NCBI GenBank assembly: GCA_900768465.1
Contig: CAAGCY010000003.1
Span: 62,001 to 126,000, forward strand
Source of the DNA: Alphaproteobacteria bacterium
Lineage (GTDB): Bacteria > Pseudomonadota > Alphaproteobacteria > CAAGCB01 > CAG-977
Length of the DNA: 64,000 nt
Reading direction: 5' to 3'
In this document: piece by piece, positions 33,483 to 42,204 of the stretch
Numbering within the stretch: position 1 is the first letter of the stretch
How the letters are laid out: each line of letters opens with the position of its first letter
Notes under the pieces: model-generated
Database searches by the model: none
Seen by the model: only the letters and a program-made list of their open reading frames with translations
Told to the model about the DNA's origin: nothing
Position numbers and translations under genes: made by a program

Positions 33483-35669
33483 ATGGATAAATACGCCAAT
33501 TTTCCCTCGCGCAAAGACGACTCTTACTTCGAACACTATAAAGCGGTCGATTTCGTCATCAAAGGCGTGCTGATTTCTTTTGTGGCGGCTTTGCTGCTGT
33601 CCGTTGCGGCGTATCCGCTGGGATACTGGGCTTCTTATGGTTTTTCGGACGCGGCGTGGGACAAGGTGAAAGCGTTTTACGCTTATTTGAAAACGCACCC
33701 GTTCTATTTGGTCAAATCGTATTTCAAATGGATGCTGGCGTTTGCAAAAGACCCGTTTCAAAGCTGGTCGGTTTGGCTTCCCGCTTTGCCGTTTTTCACT
33801 TTTATGGCGGGCGTAATTATAACGATTTACGTCAATCCTTATTATTTTGCAAGCCAAGCCATGGGATCGGGGCGTTTGGCGGACGAAAACGACGTCAAAA
33901 AAATGGGGCTGTGGAACGGCTTTACGTTTGTTCTGGGATTGTGGAACGAACGGCGGCTGCTGCGGCTGAACAACTATATGTCCGTGCTGGTCGTCGGCGC
34001 GCCCGAAACGGGAAAAACGGCGGGCGTTGTTGTGCCGAGCATTCTGGAAAATGACGATAAGTGCTTATTTGTCAATGATATGAAAGGCGAACTGTTTGAG
34101 CTGACGGGCGGACACCGCGCAGAGCTGGGACCCGTGTTCAACGTCAACTTTTTCGGTATCGACAAGCCGGAGCAGGGCGTTTTTTGGCCGACTTGGAATC
34201 CTTTGAGCGATCAGGATTTGCCGCCTCCTTCCCCCGGACGGCAAGGGTATATCGGCGGGCTGGCTTATTTCCTGCTGGGCGACGGACCGACGGGAACCGA
34301 CCCGTACTGGATTAAGGCGGGGCGCGCCGCGCTGGAAGGCTTTATCAACTATATTTGTGACAAATGCGAACAGGCGCGGGCGAACGATTATTTCCTGCAG
34401 CGGCTGTACGAAAACGCCATGGATGACGAAGACTACGATGTTTTGGAAACTTACTACGACGCCATGGATAAAAGCATCGCCGTCAAACAAGCGCTGAGCC
34501 ATGTCCGCAAACGGACGCTGACGTTTAAAAACTATCTGCCCATCGGACAGTGGGACCCCATTCCCGAAGCGTGGATCGGTCGTCAGGCAAGCTTTCCGTT
34601 GATGATGGATATGATTACCAAACGCCAGCTGGACATTTCCGCGGAATTGCGCGCGCGCCGCGATGCGGGCGATCCCGTGGCGTTCAAAACCGATATTTGG
34701 GCGACAATCCTGAACGATATCGTCGAAGAAGCCGAATACTTCGGCTATAACCGCCGCGCCATTGTCGAAATCAGCCAAATTCTGGCTTTGCCGAAATCGC
34801 AAAGATCGTCCGTGCTGTCCATGGCTTTGTCGGGGCTGGCTCCGTTCAAAAACGCCGCCATTCGCATGCGTATGGCGTCCAGCGACTTCGGCAGCGTTCA
34901 GCAGCGCGGCATCAAAAATCCCGCGACGGGAAAATGGGAGCCTGTTACGTTCTATCTGTCTTGTCCGATTGACGGCATGACAAACAAAGTCGCGACCATG
35001 TTTATCAATATGTATTCGGGGACTTTGACGATTTTCGGTCCGTCCGAAGGTCCGTGCGGTCCGTATCCGCTGTTGTACGTTTTGGATGAATACCAATCCA
35101 TGTCGACGTTCCATGTCGCGGACGCTATCGGCACGGGGATGAGCAAACAATTTTCGTTTTTGCTGACGTGTCAGGATTTGTCGCAGCTGTCAAGCGCGTA
35201 CGGCGGAGAGCTGGAAACGATTATCGGCAATACGGGCTGTAAAATCTTTATGCGCTGCAACAGCCGCGAAACGGCGGGGCGCATGAGCAGCTTGATTGAA
35301 ACAAAAACCGTTGTGACCACCGCCCGCGCGCGCGATGAAGGCATGGGATCGGGAACGACGGCGATGACGCCGTACTTTGTGATGTACAGCGAAACGGCTA
35401 TGCCTGTTTTGGCGACGCCGTCGATTATGAATATGCCGTTCGGGCGGCAGTACGCGCTGATTCAAAAGCATCATAACCACCCGATAAAGCTGAAAACTCC
35501 GCTGTATTTCAAAGACAGAGATATGATGCGTTTGACGAAAGTCGCGCCGCCGCCGCCTTTGCCGCTTTCGATTTACAATCAGCGCAATGCGGAAGACAAA
35601 CTGCCCCCGCCCGAAGATATGTCCGTCGAACCCGAATATATGCAAAAGAAAGTCGGCGACGAACAATAG
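33483..35669 (+). CDS. Type IV secretion coupling ATPase (VirD4/TraG/DotL-like)
   Basis: A 728-residue membrane ATPase. Two membrane helices are near the N-terminus (about 20-47 and 95-120), then GSGRLADENDVKKMGLWNG, which corresponds to the ARWA region of VirD4. Walker A is GAPETGKT (172-179), followed by VNDMKGELFELTGG, the family's D-x-KGE motif. Walker B is LYVLDE, with Asp535 and Glu536; QDLSQLSSAYGGELETIIGN and CNSRETAGRMSSLI are also family motifs. Coupling proteins bring substrates to type IV secretion channels. No relaxase, VirB or Dot/Icm gene lies nearby, so the channel must be elsewhere or absent. It ends the three-gene unit. Confidence 0.88.
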   Translation: MDKYANFPSRKDDSYFEHYKAVDFVIKGVLISFVAALLLSVAAYPLGYWASYGFSDAAWDKVKAFYAYLKTHPFYLVKSYFKWMLAFAKDPFQSWSVWLPALPFFTFMAGVIITIYVNPYYFASQAMGSGRLADENDVKKMGLWNGFTFVLGLWNERRLLRLNNYMSVLVVGAPETGKTAGVVVPSILENDDKCLFVNDMKGELFELTGGHRAELGPVFNVNFFGIDKPEQGVFWPTWNPLSDQDLPPPSPGRQGYIGGLAYFLLGDGPTGTDPYWIKAGRAALEGFINYICDKCEQARANDYFLQRLYENAMDDEDYDVLETYYDAMDKSIAVKQALSHVRKRTLTFKNYLPIGQWDPIPEAWIGRQASFPLMMDMITKRQLDISAELRARRDAGDPVAFKTDIWATILNDIVEEAEYFGYNRRAIVEISQILALPKSQRSSVLSMALSGLAPFKNAAIRMRMASSDFGSVQQRGIKNPATGKWEPVTFYLSCPIDGMTNKVATMFINMYSGTLTIFGPSEGPCGPYPLLYVLDEYQSMSTFHVADAIGTGMSKQFSFLLTCQDLSQLSSAYGGELETIIGNTGCKIFMRCNSRETAGRMSSLIETKTVVTTARARDEGMGSGTTAMTPYFVMYSETAMPVLATPSIMNMPFGRQYALIQKHHNHPIKLKTPLYFKDRDMMRLTKVAPPPPLPLSIYNQRNAEDKLPPPEDMSVEPEYMQKKVGDEQ

Positions 35670-35757
35670 GATAAAGACAATTTTATATCTATTCAAAAGA
35701 GCGGAAGTGTGCTATAAACTTTCGAATCGTTTTAAATAAAGGAAGGACAATATCGCT

Positions 35758-36924
35758 ATGCAAGCAATCGAAATGAAACAAGGCATTTATTGGGTCGGTG
35801 TCAAAGACTGGGAACTGCGAGAGTTTCACGGCTACACGACGGACAAAGGGTCAACGTACAACGCTTATCTGATTGTGGACGATAAAATCACGCTGATTGA
35901 CGGGGTGAAAGCTCCGTTCCGCGATATTTTTCTGGCGCGCATCGCGTCCGTTGTCGATCCCGCCAAAATCGACGTTGTGATTTGCAACCATGTTGAAATG
36001 GATCATTCGGGAACGTTGCCCGATATTATGCAAGTCGCCAAAAACGCGACGATGTACTGTCCCGCGGCGGGCGAGCGCGGATTGAAAGCTCACTATGACA
36101 CGACGGGCTGGAACATCAAAACCGTAAAAACGGGCGATACGCTGTCAATCGGCAAGCATACGCTTTCGTTCGTACTGATGCCGATGGTGCATTGGCCCGA
36201 TTCGATGATGACTTATATGGCGGATGAAAAGATTTTGTTCCCGAACGACGCGTTCGGTCAGCACTATGCGACGGATACGCTGACGGATTCGGACGATTTG
36301 GACATTATCATCGACCAAGCCAAGAAATATTACGGCAACATTGTTTTGCCTTATGGCGCGCAAGTCCAAAAAGTGCTGGAAACGGCGGCGGGACTGCCGA
36401 TTGATATGATTTGTCCCAGCCACGGCGTTTGCTGGGTCAAACATATTCCCGAAATCGTCGCCAAGTACAAAAAATGGTCGGCGTACGAATCGGATGCGGA
36501 CAAAGCCGTCATTATTTTTGATTCGATGTGGGGATCAACGGAAAAAATGGCAAATGAAATCGCCGACGCGTGGACGGCGAAAGGGTTGCGCGTTACGCTG
36601 TGCTGTTTGAAAACGACGAATATTTCCGACGCCGTGAACGCGATGGTCGAAGCCAAGTATGTCGGTTTCGGTTCGCCTGTTTTGAACAACGGAATAATGC
36701 CGCCGATGGGGGCTTTTATGACGTATATCAAAGGATTGGCGCCCAAGAACAAAACGGCGTTTGTGTTCGGGTCTTACGGGTGGAAAAAGGACGCTTTGGG
36801 TCAAATCGAAGACACGGTCAAAGCGTTGAATTGGGAAATGCCCGAACCGACGTTTATGATTAACTGGCGCCCGACGGCGGAAAGCTTGGCGGCGTTGCGT
36901 GAATCCGCGCGGAAAGTCGTTTGA
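35758..36924 (+). CDS. Flavo-diiron protein (FprA family)
   Basis: A 388-residue enzyme that reduces O2 to water or NO to N2O. The N-terminal metallo-beta-lactamase domain has the diiron ligands HVEMDH (about 81-86), VHWPDS, FPNDAFG and the late His in CPSHGV. The C-terminal flavodoxin domain, from about 245, binds FMN through FDSMWGSTEKMA. These are hallmark enzymes of anaerobes and low-oxygen bacteria. Electron donor (rubredoxin or NADH reductase) is not encoded nearby. It has an 88-bp upstream gap with a TATAAA-like box and a terminator shared with rpsA. Confidence 0.93.
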   Translation: MQAIEMKQGIYWVGVKDWELREFHGYTTDKGSTYNAYLIVDDKITLIDGVKAPFRDIFLARIASVVDPAKIDVVICNHVEMDHSGTLPDIMQVAKNATMYCPAAGERGLKAHYDTTGWNIKTVKTGDTLSIGKHTLSFVLMPMVHWPDSMMTYMADEKILFPNDAFGQHYATDTLTDSDDLDIIIDQAKKYYGNIVLPYGAQVQKVLETAAGLPIDMICPSHGVCWVKHIPEIVAKYKKWSAYESDADKAVIIFDSMWGSTEKMANEIADAWTAKGLRVTLCCLKTTNISDAVNAMVEAKYVGFGSPVLNNGIMPPMGAFMTYIKGLAPKNKTAFVFGSYGWKKDALGQIEDTVKALNWEMPEPTFMINWRPTAESLAALRESARKVV

Positions 36925-36979
36925 AATCGTAATTATGAAAATTGGCGATTGAGTGCCTCGGCGGCACGGAAAACATAAA

Positions 36980-37005
36980 AAAAGCCCGCAAATTGCGGGC
37001 TTTTT
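36980..37005. terminator. Bidirectional terminator between fprA-type gene and rpsA
   Basis: An 11-bp stem (AAAAGCCCGCA, 36980-36990 and 36994-37004) with a 3-nt loop has a T-run on both strands, so it can end both convergent genes. Confidence 0.88.
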
Positions 37006-37025
37006 CGTTTGGGATACAGTCGAAA

Positions 37026-38729
37026 TTATTTCTTTTCGGCTTCTTTTTTCGCAATGGCGGCGCCCAAGATGTCGCCCAAGGAAGCACCCGAGTCGGTCGA
37101 ACCGAATTCGGACAAAGCTTCTTTTTCTTCGTCGATTTCGCGCGCTTTGATGGACAAAGACACTTTGCGGGTCTTTGCGTCAATCGAGGTGACTTTCGCG
37201 TCAACCTTGTCGCCGACGGCAAAGCGTTCCGGACGCTGTTCGGAGCGGTCGCGGGACAGGTCGGCTTTACGGATAAAGCCTTTCAGTCCGTTCAGATCGA
37301 CTTCGACGCCCGTTTCGGTGACCGCGGTAACGACGGCGGTGACGACGGCGCCTTTCTTGACATCCTGCGCGACGCCTTCAAACGGGTCGGCGCTCAGCTG
37401 TTTGACGCCCAAAGAAATGCGTTCTTTTTCAACATCGACATCCAAAACTTTGGCTTTGATGACATCGCCTTTCTTGTAGTCTTTGACGGCTTCTTCGCCG
37501 CTCTTGTCCCAAGACAGGTCGGACAGGTGAACCATGCCGTCGATGTCGCCGTCCAAGCCGACGAACAAGCCGAATTCGGTGATGTTGCGGATTTCGCCTT
37601 CAATCACGGAACCGACGGGGTGTTTTTCGGCAAAAGCCGCCCACGGATTGGGCATGCATTGTTTCAAGCCCAAAGAAATGCGGCGTTTCTGCGGATCGAC
37701 TTCCAGAACCTGAACTTCGACTTCCTGCGAGGTGGAGATAATCTTGCCCGGGTGGGTGTTTTTCTTCGTCCAGCTCATTTCGGAAACGTGGACCAGACCT
37801 TCGACGCCCTGTTCCAGTTCAATGAACGCGCCGTAGTCGGTGATGTTGGTCACGCGGCCCGTCAGCTTCGTTCCGACAGGGTATTTCTGTTCGACGTTCG
37901 CCCAAGGATCGGCTTCCAACTGTTTCATACCCAAGGAAATACGCTGGGTTTCGGGGTTGAAGCGGATAATCTGGACTTTGACGGGCTGACCGATGGTCAA
38001 CGCTTCGGACGGGTGGTTGATGCGTTTCCAAGCAATGTCGGTCACGTGCAGCAAGCCGTCAACGCCGCCCAAGTCGATGAATGCGCCGTAGTCGGTGATG
38101 TTTTTGACAACGCCGTCCAAAATCTGACCTTCGGACAGGTTTTTAATCAGTTCGGAACGCTGTTCGACGCGGGTTTCTTCCAAAACGGCGCGGCGGGAAA
38201 CAACGATATTGCCGCGGGCGCGGTCCATTTTCAAAATCTGGAACGGCTGCGGAGTGCCCATCAAAGGTCCGACATCGCGGACGGGGCGAATGTCAACCTG
38301 CGAACCCGGCAGGAACGCGATAGCGCCCGACAGATCGACCGTAAAGCCGCCTTTGACGCGACCGAAGATAACGCCGGTAACGCGTTCGCCGTTGGCTTGG
38401 GCTTTTTCCAGTTCGTTCCAAGCTTCTTCGCGGCGGGCTTTTTCACGGGACAGGACGACCATGCCGTCTTTGTCTTCGTAGCGGTCGATAAAGACATCGA
38501 CCTGATCGCCGACTTTCATTTCGGCGTTAAAGCCGAATTCGCGGCGCGCGATGCGACCTTCGGATTTCAAACCGACGTCGATTGTCGCAAAATCGTCGGA
38601 CAAAGCGACGATGGTTCCTTTGACGACGGAACCTTCCAATCCTTTGTCTTCACCGAACATTTCGTTGAACAGTTCGGCAAAGTTTTCTTTCATAGCCGGG
38701 ATTTCGGCGGCTGTATTTTTTGTTGCCAT
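37026..38729 (-). CDS. rpsA: 30S ribosomal protein S1
   Basis: A 567-residue RNA-binding protein that helps mRNA reach the ribosome. Six S1 repeats can be read, for example VKNITDYGAFIDLGGVDGLL, VTNITDYGAFIELEQGVEGL and IRNITEFGLFVGLDGDIDGM. The first two repeats are divergent, as in other S1 proteins, and serve in ribosome binding. Length fits the alphaproteobacterial form. It is the most downstream gene of the usual aroA-cmk-rpsA order, but separated here by 575 bp. Its own promoter is predicted at 38828-38856. Confidence 0.97.
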   Translation of the reverse strand: MATKNTAAEIPAMKENFAELFNEMFGEDKGLEGSVVKGTIVALSDDFATIDVGLKSEGRIARREFGFNAEMKVGDQVDVFIDRYEDKDGMVVLSREKARREEAWNELEKAQANGERVTGVIFGRVKGGFTVDLSGAIAFLPGSQVDIRPVRDVGPLMGTPQPFQILKMDRARGNIVVSRRAVLEETRVEQRSELIKNLSEGQILDGVVKNITDYGAFIDLGGVDGLLHVTDIAWKRINHPSEALTIGQPVKVQIIRFNPETQRISLGMKQLEADPWANVEQKYPVGTKLTGRVTNITDYGAFIELEQGVEGLVHVSEMSWTKKNTHPGKIISTSQEVEVQVLEVDPQKRRISLGLKQCMPNPWAAFAEKHPVGSVIEGEIRNITEFGLFVGLDGDIDGMVHLSDLSWDKSGEEAVKDYKKGDVIKAKVLDVDVEKERISLGVKQLSADPFEGVAQDVKKGAVVTAVVTAVTETGVEVDLNGLKGFIRKADLSRDRSEQRPERFAVGDKVDAKVTSIDAKTRKVSLSIKAREIDEEKEALSEFGSTDSGASLGDILGAAIAKKEAEKK

Positions 38730-38827
38730 TAAAAAACTTCCTTTAAGACTTTACTTGCCATTCGGTTGTATCCGAAGGTCTGCACATAAAAACAACGAAG
38801 CCGCCCGTGCCTTGCGGTTTCGCGCTC

Positions 38828-38856
38828 TATATACACGAAAACGGGCTGTTTTGCAA
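38828..38856 (-). promoter_or_regulatory. Candidate promoter of rpsA
   Basis: On the minus strand TTGCAA (38856-38851), a 17-bp spacer and TATATA (38833-38828) lie about 100 nt before the start, leaving a leader of about 90 nt where S1 autoregulation could act. Confidence 0.5.
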
Positions 38857-39162
38857 GGGTTTTCGACGGAAAAGAAACGCTTTTCTTTTAAACGGAAATT
38901 TGATAAGCTTTTTTTGTTCCCGAAAACGGGAGCAGGGCGTCAGAAACCCTTTACGATAGAAGTCGCATACGTGTATGGCGACTGAAAAATTATACGCCGA
39001 TTTCTGCCCAAAGGCGGGTGTCGGCGTTTCGATTTGCTCCTTGTGATTTTGAATATTTTTTTATCATATTGAAAATAAATAAAAAATCGAAAATACGAGA
39101 AGTGACGAAGTTGTGACGCGGAAATCTTAGCCTTTGTCGGTACGGATAAAACATAACAAAAT

Positions 39163-39265
39163 CGTCATTGCGCGGAGCGAAGCGACAACGCAATCCATTG
39201 ACTCCGCCTCTGCGATTGACATTCTGCAAATGGATCGCCACAGCCCTAAAGGGCTTCGCGATGAC
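39163..39265. repeat. Imperfect palindromic repeat element (ARSEATKQS type)
   Basis: Left arm CGTCATTGCGCGGAGCGAAG with GCAATCCAT (39163-39198) is answered by TGGATCGCC and CTTCGCGATGAC (39231-39265). This is the widespread bacterial palindrome whose translation gives the well-known false peptide VIARSEATKQS; here one frame reads VIARSEATTQS. It can fold into a long hairpin. Only one copy is in the window. Confidence 0.8.
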
Positions 39266-39304
39266 AAATACGGGGCGGCACGGGGTTGCTTACATATTGA
39301 GTTT

Positions 39305-39790
39305 TTACAGCAACACGCTCCACGCCCTTAACTTGTCGTCAAACGACAAATGCGCGTTGGCGGGCGAGGTGGACGGCAGGGGAACAAGCGTCAGCGCATT
39401 GGCAAACGACGCGGTTTTGAACGCTTTTATAAAGCTGTCGTGCGCTTTTTGCCCGTTGAAAAACACGGTCTTTATCTGCGGATATTGTTTGAAAAAGCGT
39501 TCAAAATTGTTCGGGACGGCGTTGCGGATATCGGAATCCAAGCTGCCGTCGCGGGCGCAGGTCGAAATCACGTCCCACAAGGCAATATGGTGCGACAAGA
39601 GCAAATTCAGCTTGTCGTCATACGAAGCGAACGGGTAGGGCGCGCCGAACAGCTTTGCCATAATCCGCCAGAACGCGTTTTGCGGGTGGGCGTAATACTG
39701 CGCTTGTTCCAGCGATTTTACCCCCGGCATCGACCCCAAAATCAATTTGGTGCAGGCGGAATCGACGGACGGGGCGAAACATTCGGGCAT
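39305..39790 (-). CDS. Family 6 uracil/hypoxanthine-DNA glycosylase
   Basis: A 161-residue DNA repair enzyme of the uracil-DNA glycosylase superfamily, DNA-deoxyinosine glycosylase group. LILGSMPGVKSLEQAQYYAH is the family 6 signature, followed by PQNAFWRIM; VFFNGQKAHDSF and LPSTSPANAHLS form the rest of the active site. It removes deaminated adenine or uracil from DNA. It starts 6 nt after the cmk stop, so it is co-transcribed with aroA and cmk. Confidence 0.9.
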   Translation of the reverse strand: MPECFAPSVDSACTKLILGSMPGVKSLEQAQYYAHPQNAFWRIMAKLFGAPYPFASYDDKLNLLLSHHIALWDVISTCARDGSLDSDIRNAVPNNFERFFKQYPQIKTVFFNGQKAHDSFIKAFKTASFANALTLVPLPSTSPANAHLSFDDKLRAWSVLL

Positions 39791-39796
39791 ATAGGC

Positions 39797-40456
39797 TTAT
39801 TCGTGGTTAATCGCGATAAAGTCCAGCGCGGATTGGAAAACTTGCGTGGCGTTCATGTTCGACGTGTCCAGAACGCAAGCGTCTTCCGCGGGTTTCAAGG
39901 GGGCGGTCGCGCGTTCGGAATCGCGTTTGTCGCGTTCTTTGATGTCCGTCAAAATCTTGTCGTAGTCGGCGGGTTTGTTCGCGTCCTGCAATTCCTTGAA
40001 GCGGCGGTCGGCGCGGACTTCGGCGCTGGCGGTCACAAAGAATTTCACGTCCGCGTCGGGGCAGACGACCGTTCCGATGTCGCGTCCGTCCAGCACCGCG
40101 CCTTTGGCGGGGGTGCCGTCCTCGAAAAACGGGTGCGCGGCGAAATCGCGCTGCAAGTCCAGCAAAGCCGCACGCACGGCGGGAATGACGGCGACTTTGG
40201 ACGCCGCGTTGCCTGTCGCTTCGTCGCGCAGGGCGGGGTTTTTCAAAACGGCGTTGATGCTTTTCGGGTCGAACGCTTTGGCGGCTTTGGTCGCGGCGGC
40301 TTCATCCGACGGATTTTCGTTCGCCTGCAAAACGGCGTATCCGACGGCGCGGTACAGTCTGCCCGTGTCCAGAAAAGCGTAGTTGAAATGTTTGGCAAGG
40401 TTTTGCGCCAGCGTGCCTTTGCCCGCCGCCGCCGGTCCGTCAATCGCGATAATCAT
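39797..40456 (-). CDS. cmk: Cytidylate kinase
   Basis: Phosphorylates CMP and dCMP, 219 residues. P-loop IDGPAAAGKGTLAQNLAKHF near the N-terminus; LDTGRLYRAVGY binds the nucleotide; VLDGRDIGTVVCPDADVKFF is the conserved core and RADRRFKELQ the lid. The start overlaps the end of aroA by 17 nt. This order is conserved among proteobacteria, with rpsA normally next. Confidence 0.96.
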   Translation of the reverse strand: MIIAIDGPAAAGKGTLAQNLAKHFNYAFLDTGRLYRAVGYAVLQANENPSDEAAATKAAKAFDPKSINAVLKNPALRDEATGNAASKVAVIPAVRAALLDLQRDFAAHPFFEDGTPAKGAVLDGRDIGTVVCPDADVKFFVTASAEVRADRRFKELQDANKPADYDKILTDIKERDKRDSERATAPLKPAEDACVLDTSNMNATQVFQSALDFIAINHE

Positions 40457-41771
40457 GAATGTTTGCTCCCGATTTGTTCATCAGTTCGATAAAGTTCGGA
40501 AAACTGGTCGCAATCGACGATATGTCGTCCACCGCCACGGGGTTTTCCGCCGCCATGCCCATTACCAAAAAGGACATGGCAATTCTGTGATCCAGTTTTG
40601 CCTCAATCAGTCCCCCGCCGCAAGGTTTTTTTCCCGTCGCCTTGATTTCTATGTCGTTGCCAAGGGCGGAGCAAGCGACTCCGTTCGCGTTCAGCCCGTT
40701 TAAAATCGCGTCGAATCGGTTGCTTTCTTTGACTTTCAGCTCCGACACCCCGCGCAAGGTCGTTTTCCCGTCGGCAAAAGCGGCGGCGATTGCCAGAATC
40801 GGGTATTCGTCAATCATCGACGGCGCAAGCGAGGCGGGCAAATCGACGCCGTGCAGTTCGGACGATTTGACGCGAATGTCCGCGACGGGTTCTCCCGCGG
40901 CGATTCGGCTGTTTTCAAGCGTAATGTCCGCCCCCATGGCTTTCAAAGCCGTCAAAATGCCGCTTCTGAGCGGATTGATTCCGATGTCGGGCAGGAAAAG
41001 CTCCGAATCGGGGGTAATCAAAGCGGCGACAATCGGAAAAGCGGCGGACGATATGTCGGCGGGAACGGTCAAGTCGCACGCCGTCAAAGAGGCTTTGCCG
41101 TGAACGGTGAGGATGCGCGCGTCGTCCGAATCTTCGGCAATATCCAAAGCCGCGCCGAATCCGCGCAGCATGCGTTCGGTGTGATCGCGGCTTTTCAAGT
41201 CGGCGGGTTCGATGACGGTCGTGTCGCCGTCAATGTTCAGTCCCGCCAGCAAAACGGCGGATTTGACTTGCGCCGACGCGACGGGCAGACGATAGATAAT
41301 CGGCTTGGGGGCTTTCGCTCCGATGACGGTCATGGGCAAAGTCCCGCCCTGCGTCGTTTCAAACCGCGCCCCCGTTTGCGCCAAAGGAAGCGTGATGCGG
41401 TCCATCGGGCGGGAACAAAGGCTGGCGTCGCCCGTAAAGCGCGTTTCAAACGGGTGAGTGCAGACCAGACCCGCCAACAGCCGCGTTCCCGTGCCCGCGT
41501 TGCCCATGTCCAAAACGGAATCGGGCGCGCGCAAGCCGGAATCGACGCCCGCGACCGTCCATGTCCCGTCGGGGAGCTTTTCAATGTCCGCCCCCAGTTT
41601 GCGCATGGCGGACAAGGTCGCCATAACGTCGCCGCTTTCCAGCAAACCCTTGATTTTCGTAGAGCCTTTCGCCAGTCCGCCCAGCATCAAAGCGCGGTGG
41701 GACAGCGATTTGTCACCCGGCGTCGCGAATGTGCCGAAAAGCCCTTTTGACCGATTGGAAACCGTTTTCAT
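40440..41771 (-). CDS. aroA: 3-phosphoshikimate 1-carboxyvinyltransferase (EPSP synthase)
   Basis: Sixth step of the shikimate pathway, 443 residues. PGDKSLSHRALMLGGLAKGS is the N-terminal PEP/shikimate-3-phosphate site; GNAGTGTRLLAGLV and the C-terminal DHRIAMSFLVMGMA are further signatures. I chose the ATG at 41771 (MKTVSNRS) rather than one 42 nt upstream because the fold begins there. It is divergent to the FYDLN-acid gene and overlaps cmk. AroC, the next enzyme of the pathway, is at 62713-63738. Confidence 0.96.
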   Translation of the reverse strand: MKTVSNRSKGLFGTFATPGDKSLSHRALMLGGLAKGSTKIKGLLESGDVMATLSAMRKLGADIEKLPDGTWTVAGVDSGLRAPDSVLDMGNAGTGTRLLAGLVCTHPFETRFTGDASLCSRPMDRITLPLAQTGARFETTQGGTLPMTVIGAKAPKPIIYRLPVASAQVKSAVLLAGLNIDGDTTVIEPADLKSRDHTERMLRGFGAALDIAEDSDDARILTVHGKASLTACDLTVPADISSAAFPIVAALITPDSELFLPDIGINPLRSGILTALKAMGADITLENSRIAAGEPVADIRVKSSELHGVDLPASLAPSMIDEYPILAIAAAFADGKTTLRGVSELKVKESNRFDAILNGLNANGVACSALGNDIEIKATGKKPCGGGLIEAKLDHRIAMSFLVMGMAAENPVAVDDISSIATSFPNFIELMNKSGANIHDYRD

Positions 41772-41791
41772 GAAAAAATCTCTTTTTTTGT

Positions 41792-41818
41792 TTGACAAAG
41801 GCAAGCTTAGCATATCAA
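41792..41818 (+). promoter_or_regulatory. Candidate promoter of the FYDLN-acid gene
   Basis: A consensus-like TTGACA (41792-41797) and TATCAA (41813-41818) are separated by 15 bp, short but usable, 40 nt before the start. Confidence 0.35.
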
Positions 41819-41857
41819 ATTTCCCAAAACCAATTTTTTTAACGATGGAGAGCTGTT

Positions 41858-42184
41858 ATGTCAAAACCGGAATGGGGAACAAAGCGTATCTGCCTGTCTT
41901 GCGGCGAACATTTCTATGATTTGTGCAAAGACCCGATTAAATGTCCGCACTGCGGCGAAAGCTGGTCGGTCGACGAATTCCTGCGCCTGCAGGCGCAAAA
42001 CGCGGGCAAAGCCAAACGCGGCGGACGCAAGGTTCAGGAAGACATCGATTTGACCGCCGATGACGCCGATTTCGCCGCTGAAACCGATGACGAATTGGAA
42101 TTGATGGAAGACGCGTCCGATCTGGGCGACGACCACCACGATATGGCGGAAGTCATCGACAACGTCGAAAAAGGCGAAGAATAA
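41858..42184 (+). CDS. FYDLN-acid family protein (TIGR02300)
   Basis: A 108-residue alphaproteobacterial protein. The N-terminal half has a zinc ribbon, ICLSCGEHFYDLCKDPIKCP, continuing CPHCG, with the FYDL motif that gives the family its name. The C-terminal half is strongly acidic (DDELELMEDASDLGDDHHD). Function unknown. Divergent position next to aroA is typical of the class and supports the taxonomic call. GGAGAG precedes the ATG. Confidence 0.92.
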   Translation: MSKPEWGTKRICLSCGEHFYDLCKDPIKCPHCGESWSVDEFLRLQAQNAGKAKRGGRKVQEDIDLTADDADFAAETDDELELMEDASDLGDDHHDMAEVIDNVEKGEE

Positions 42185-42204
42185 GCCTTTTGTCGATTAA
42201 AGAC

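Larger units (their letters stand above)
38730..39304. other. 575-bp gap between rpsA and the glycosylase gene
   Basis: No gene is supported. The part next to rpsA holds its promoter and leader. Between 38918 and 39026 lie three hairpins: CCCG/CGGG around 38918-38931, AGTCGC/GCGACT at 38961-38983 and CGCCGA/TCGGCG at 38995-39026. A very AT-rich stretch follows (39040-39100). A palindromic repeat occupies 39163-39265. Several short open frames here come from the repeat. Confidence 0.6.

Noticed and set aside
31079..35669. Conjugative element around the coupling ATPase
   Set aside because: No relaxase, integrase, att-like direct repeats or change in base composition obvious by eye; flanking genes are ordinary chromosome genes.
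36942..38732. A 596-codon open frame on the plus strand
   Set aside because: It is antisense to rpsA, whose six S1 repeats are clear.
38730..39304. Possible tRNA or other standard RNA gene in the large gap
   Set aside because: No tRNA arm pattern (such as GGTTCGAATCC) or known ncRNA core is seen; only hairpins and the repeat are present.
39134..39638. Open frames giving VIARSEATTQS and similar peptides
   Set aside because: They arise from the palindromic repeat and from the antisense of the glycosylase gene.
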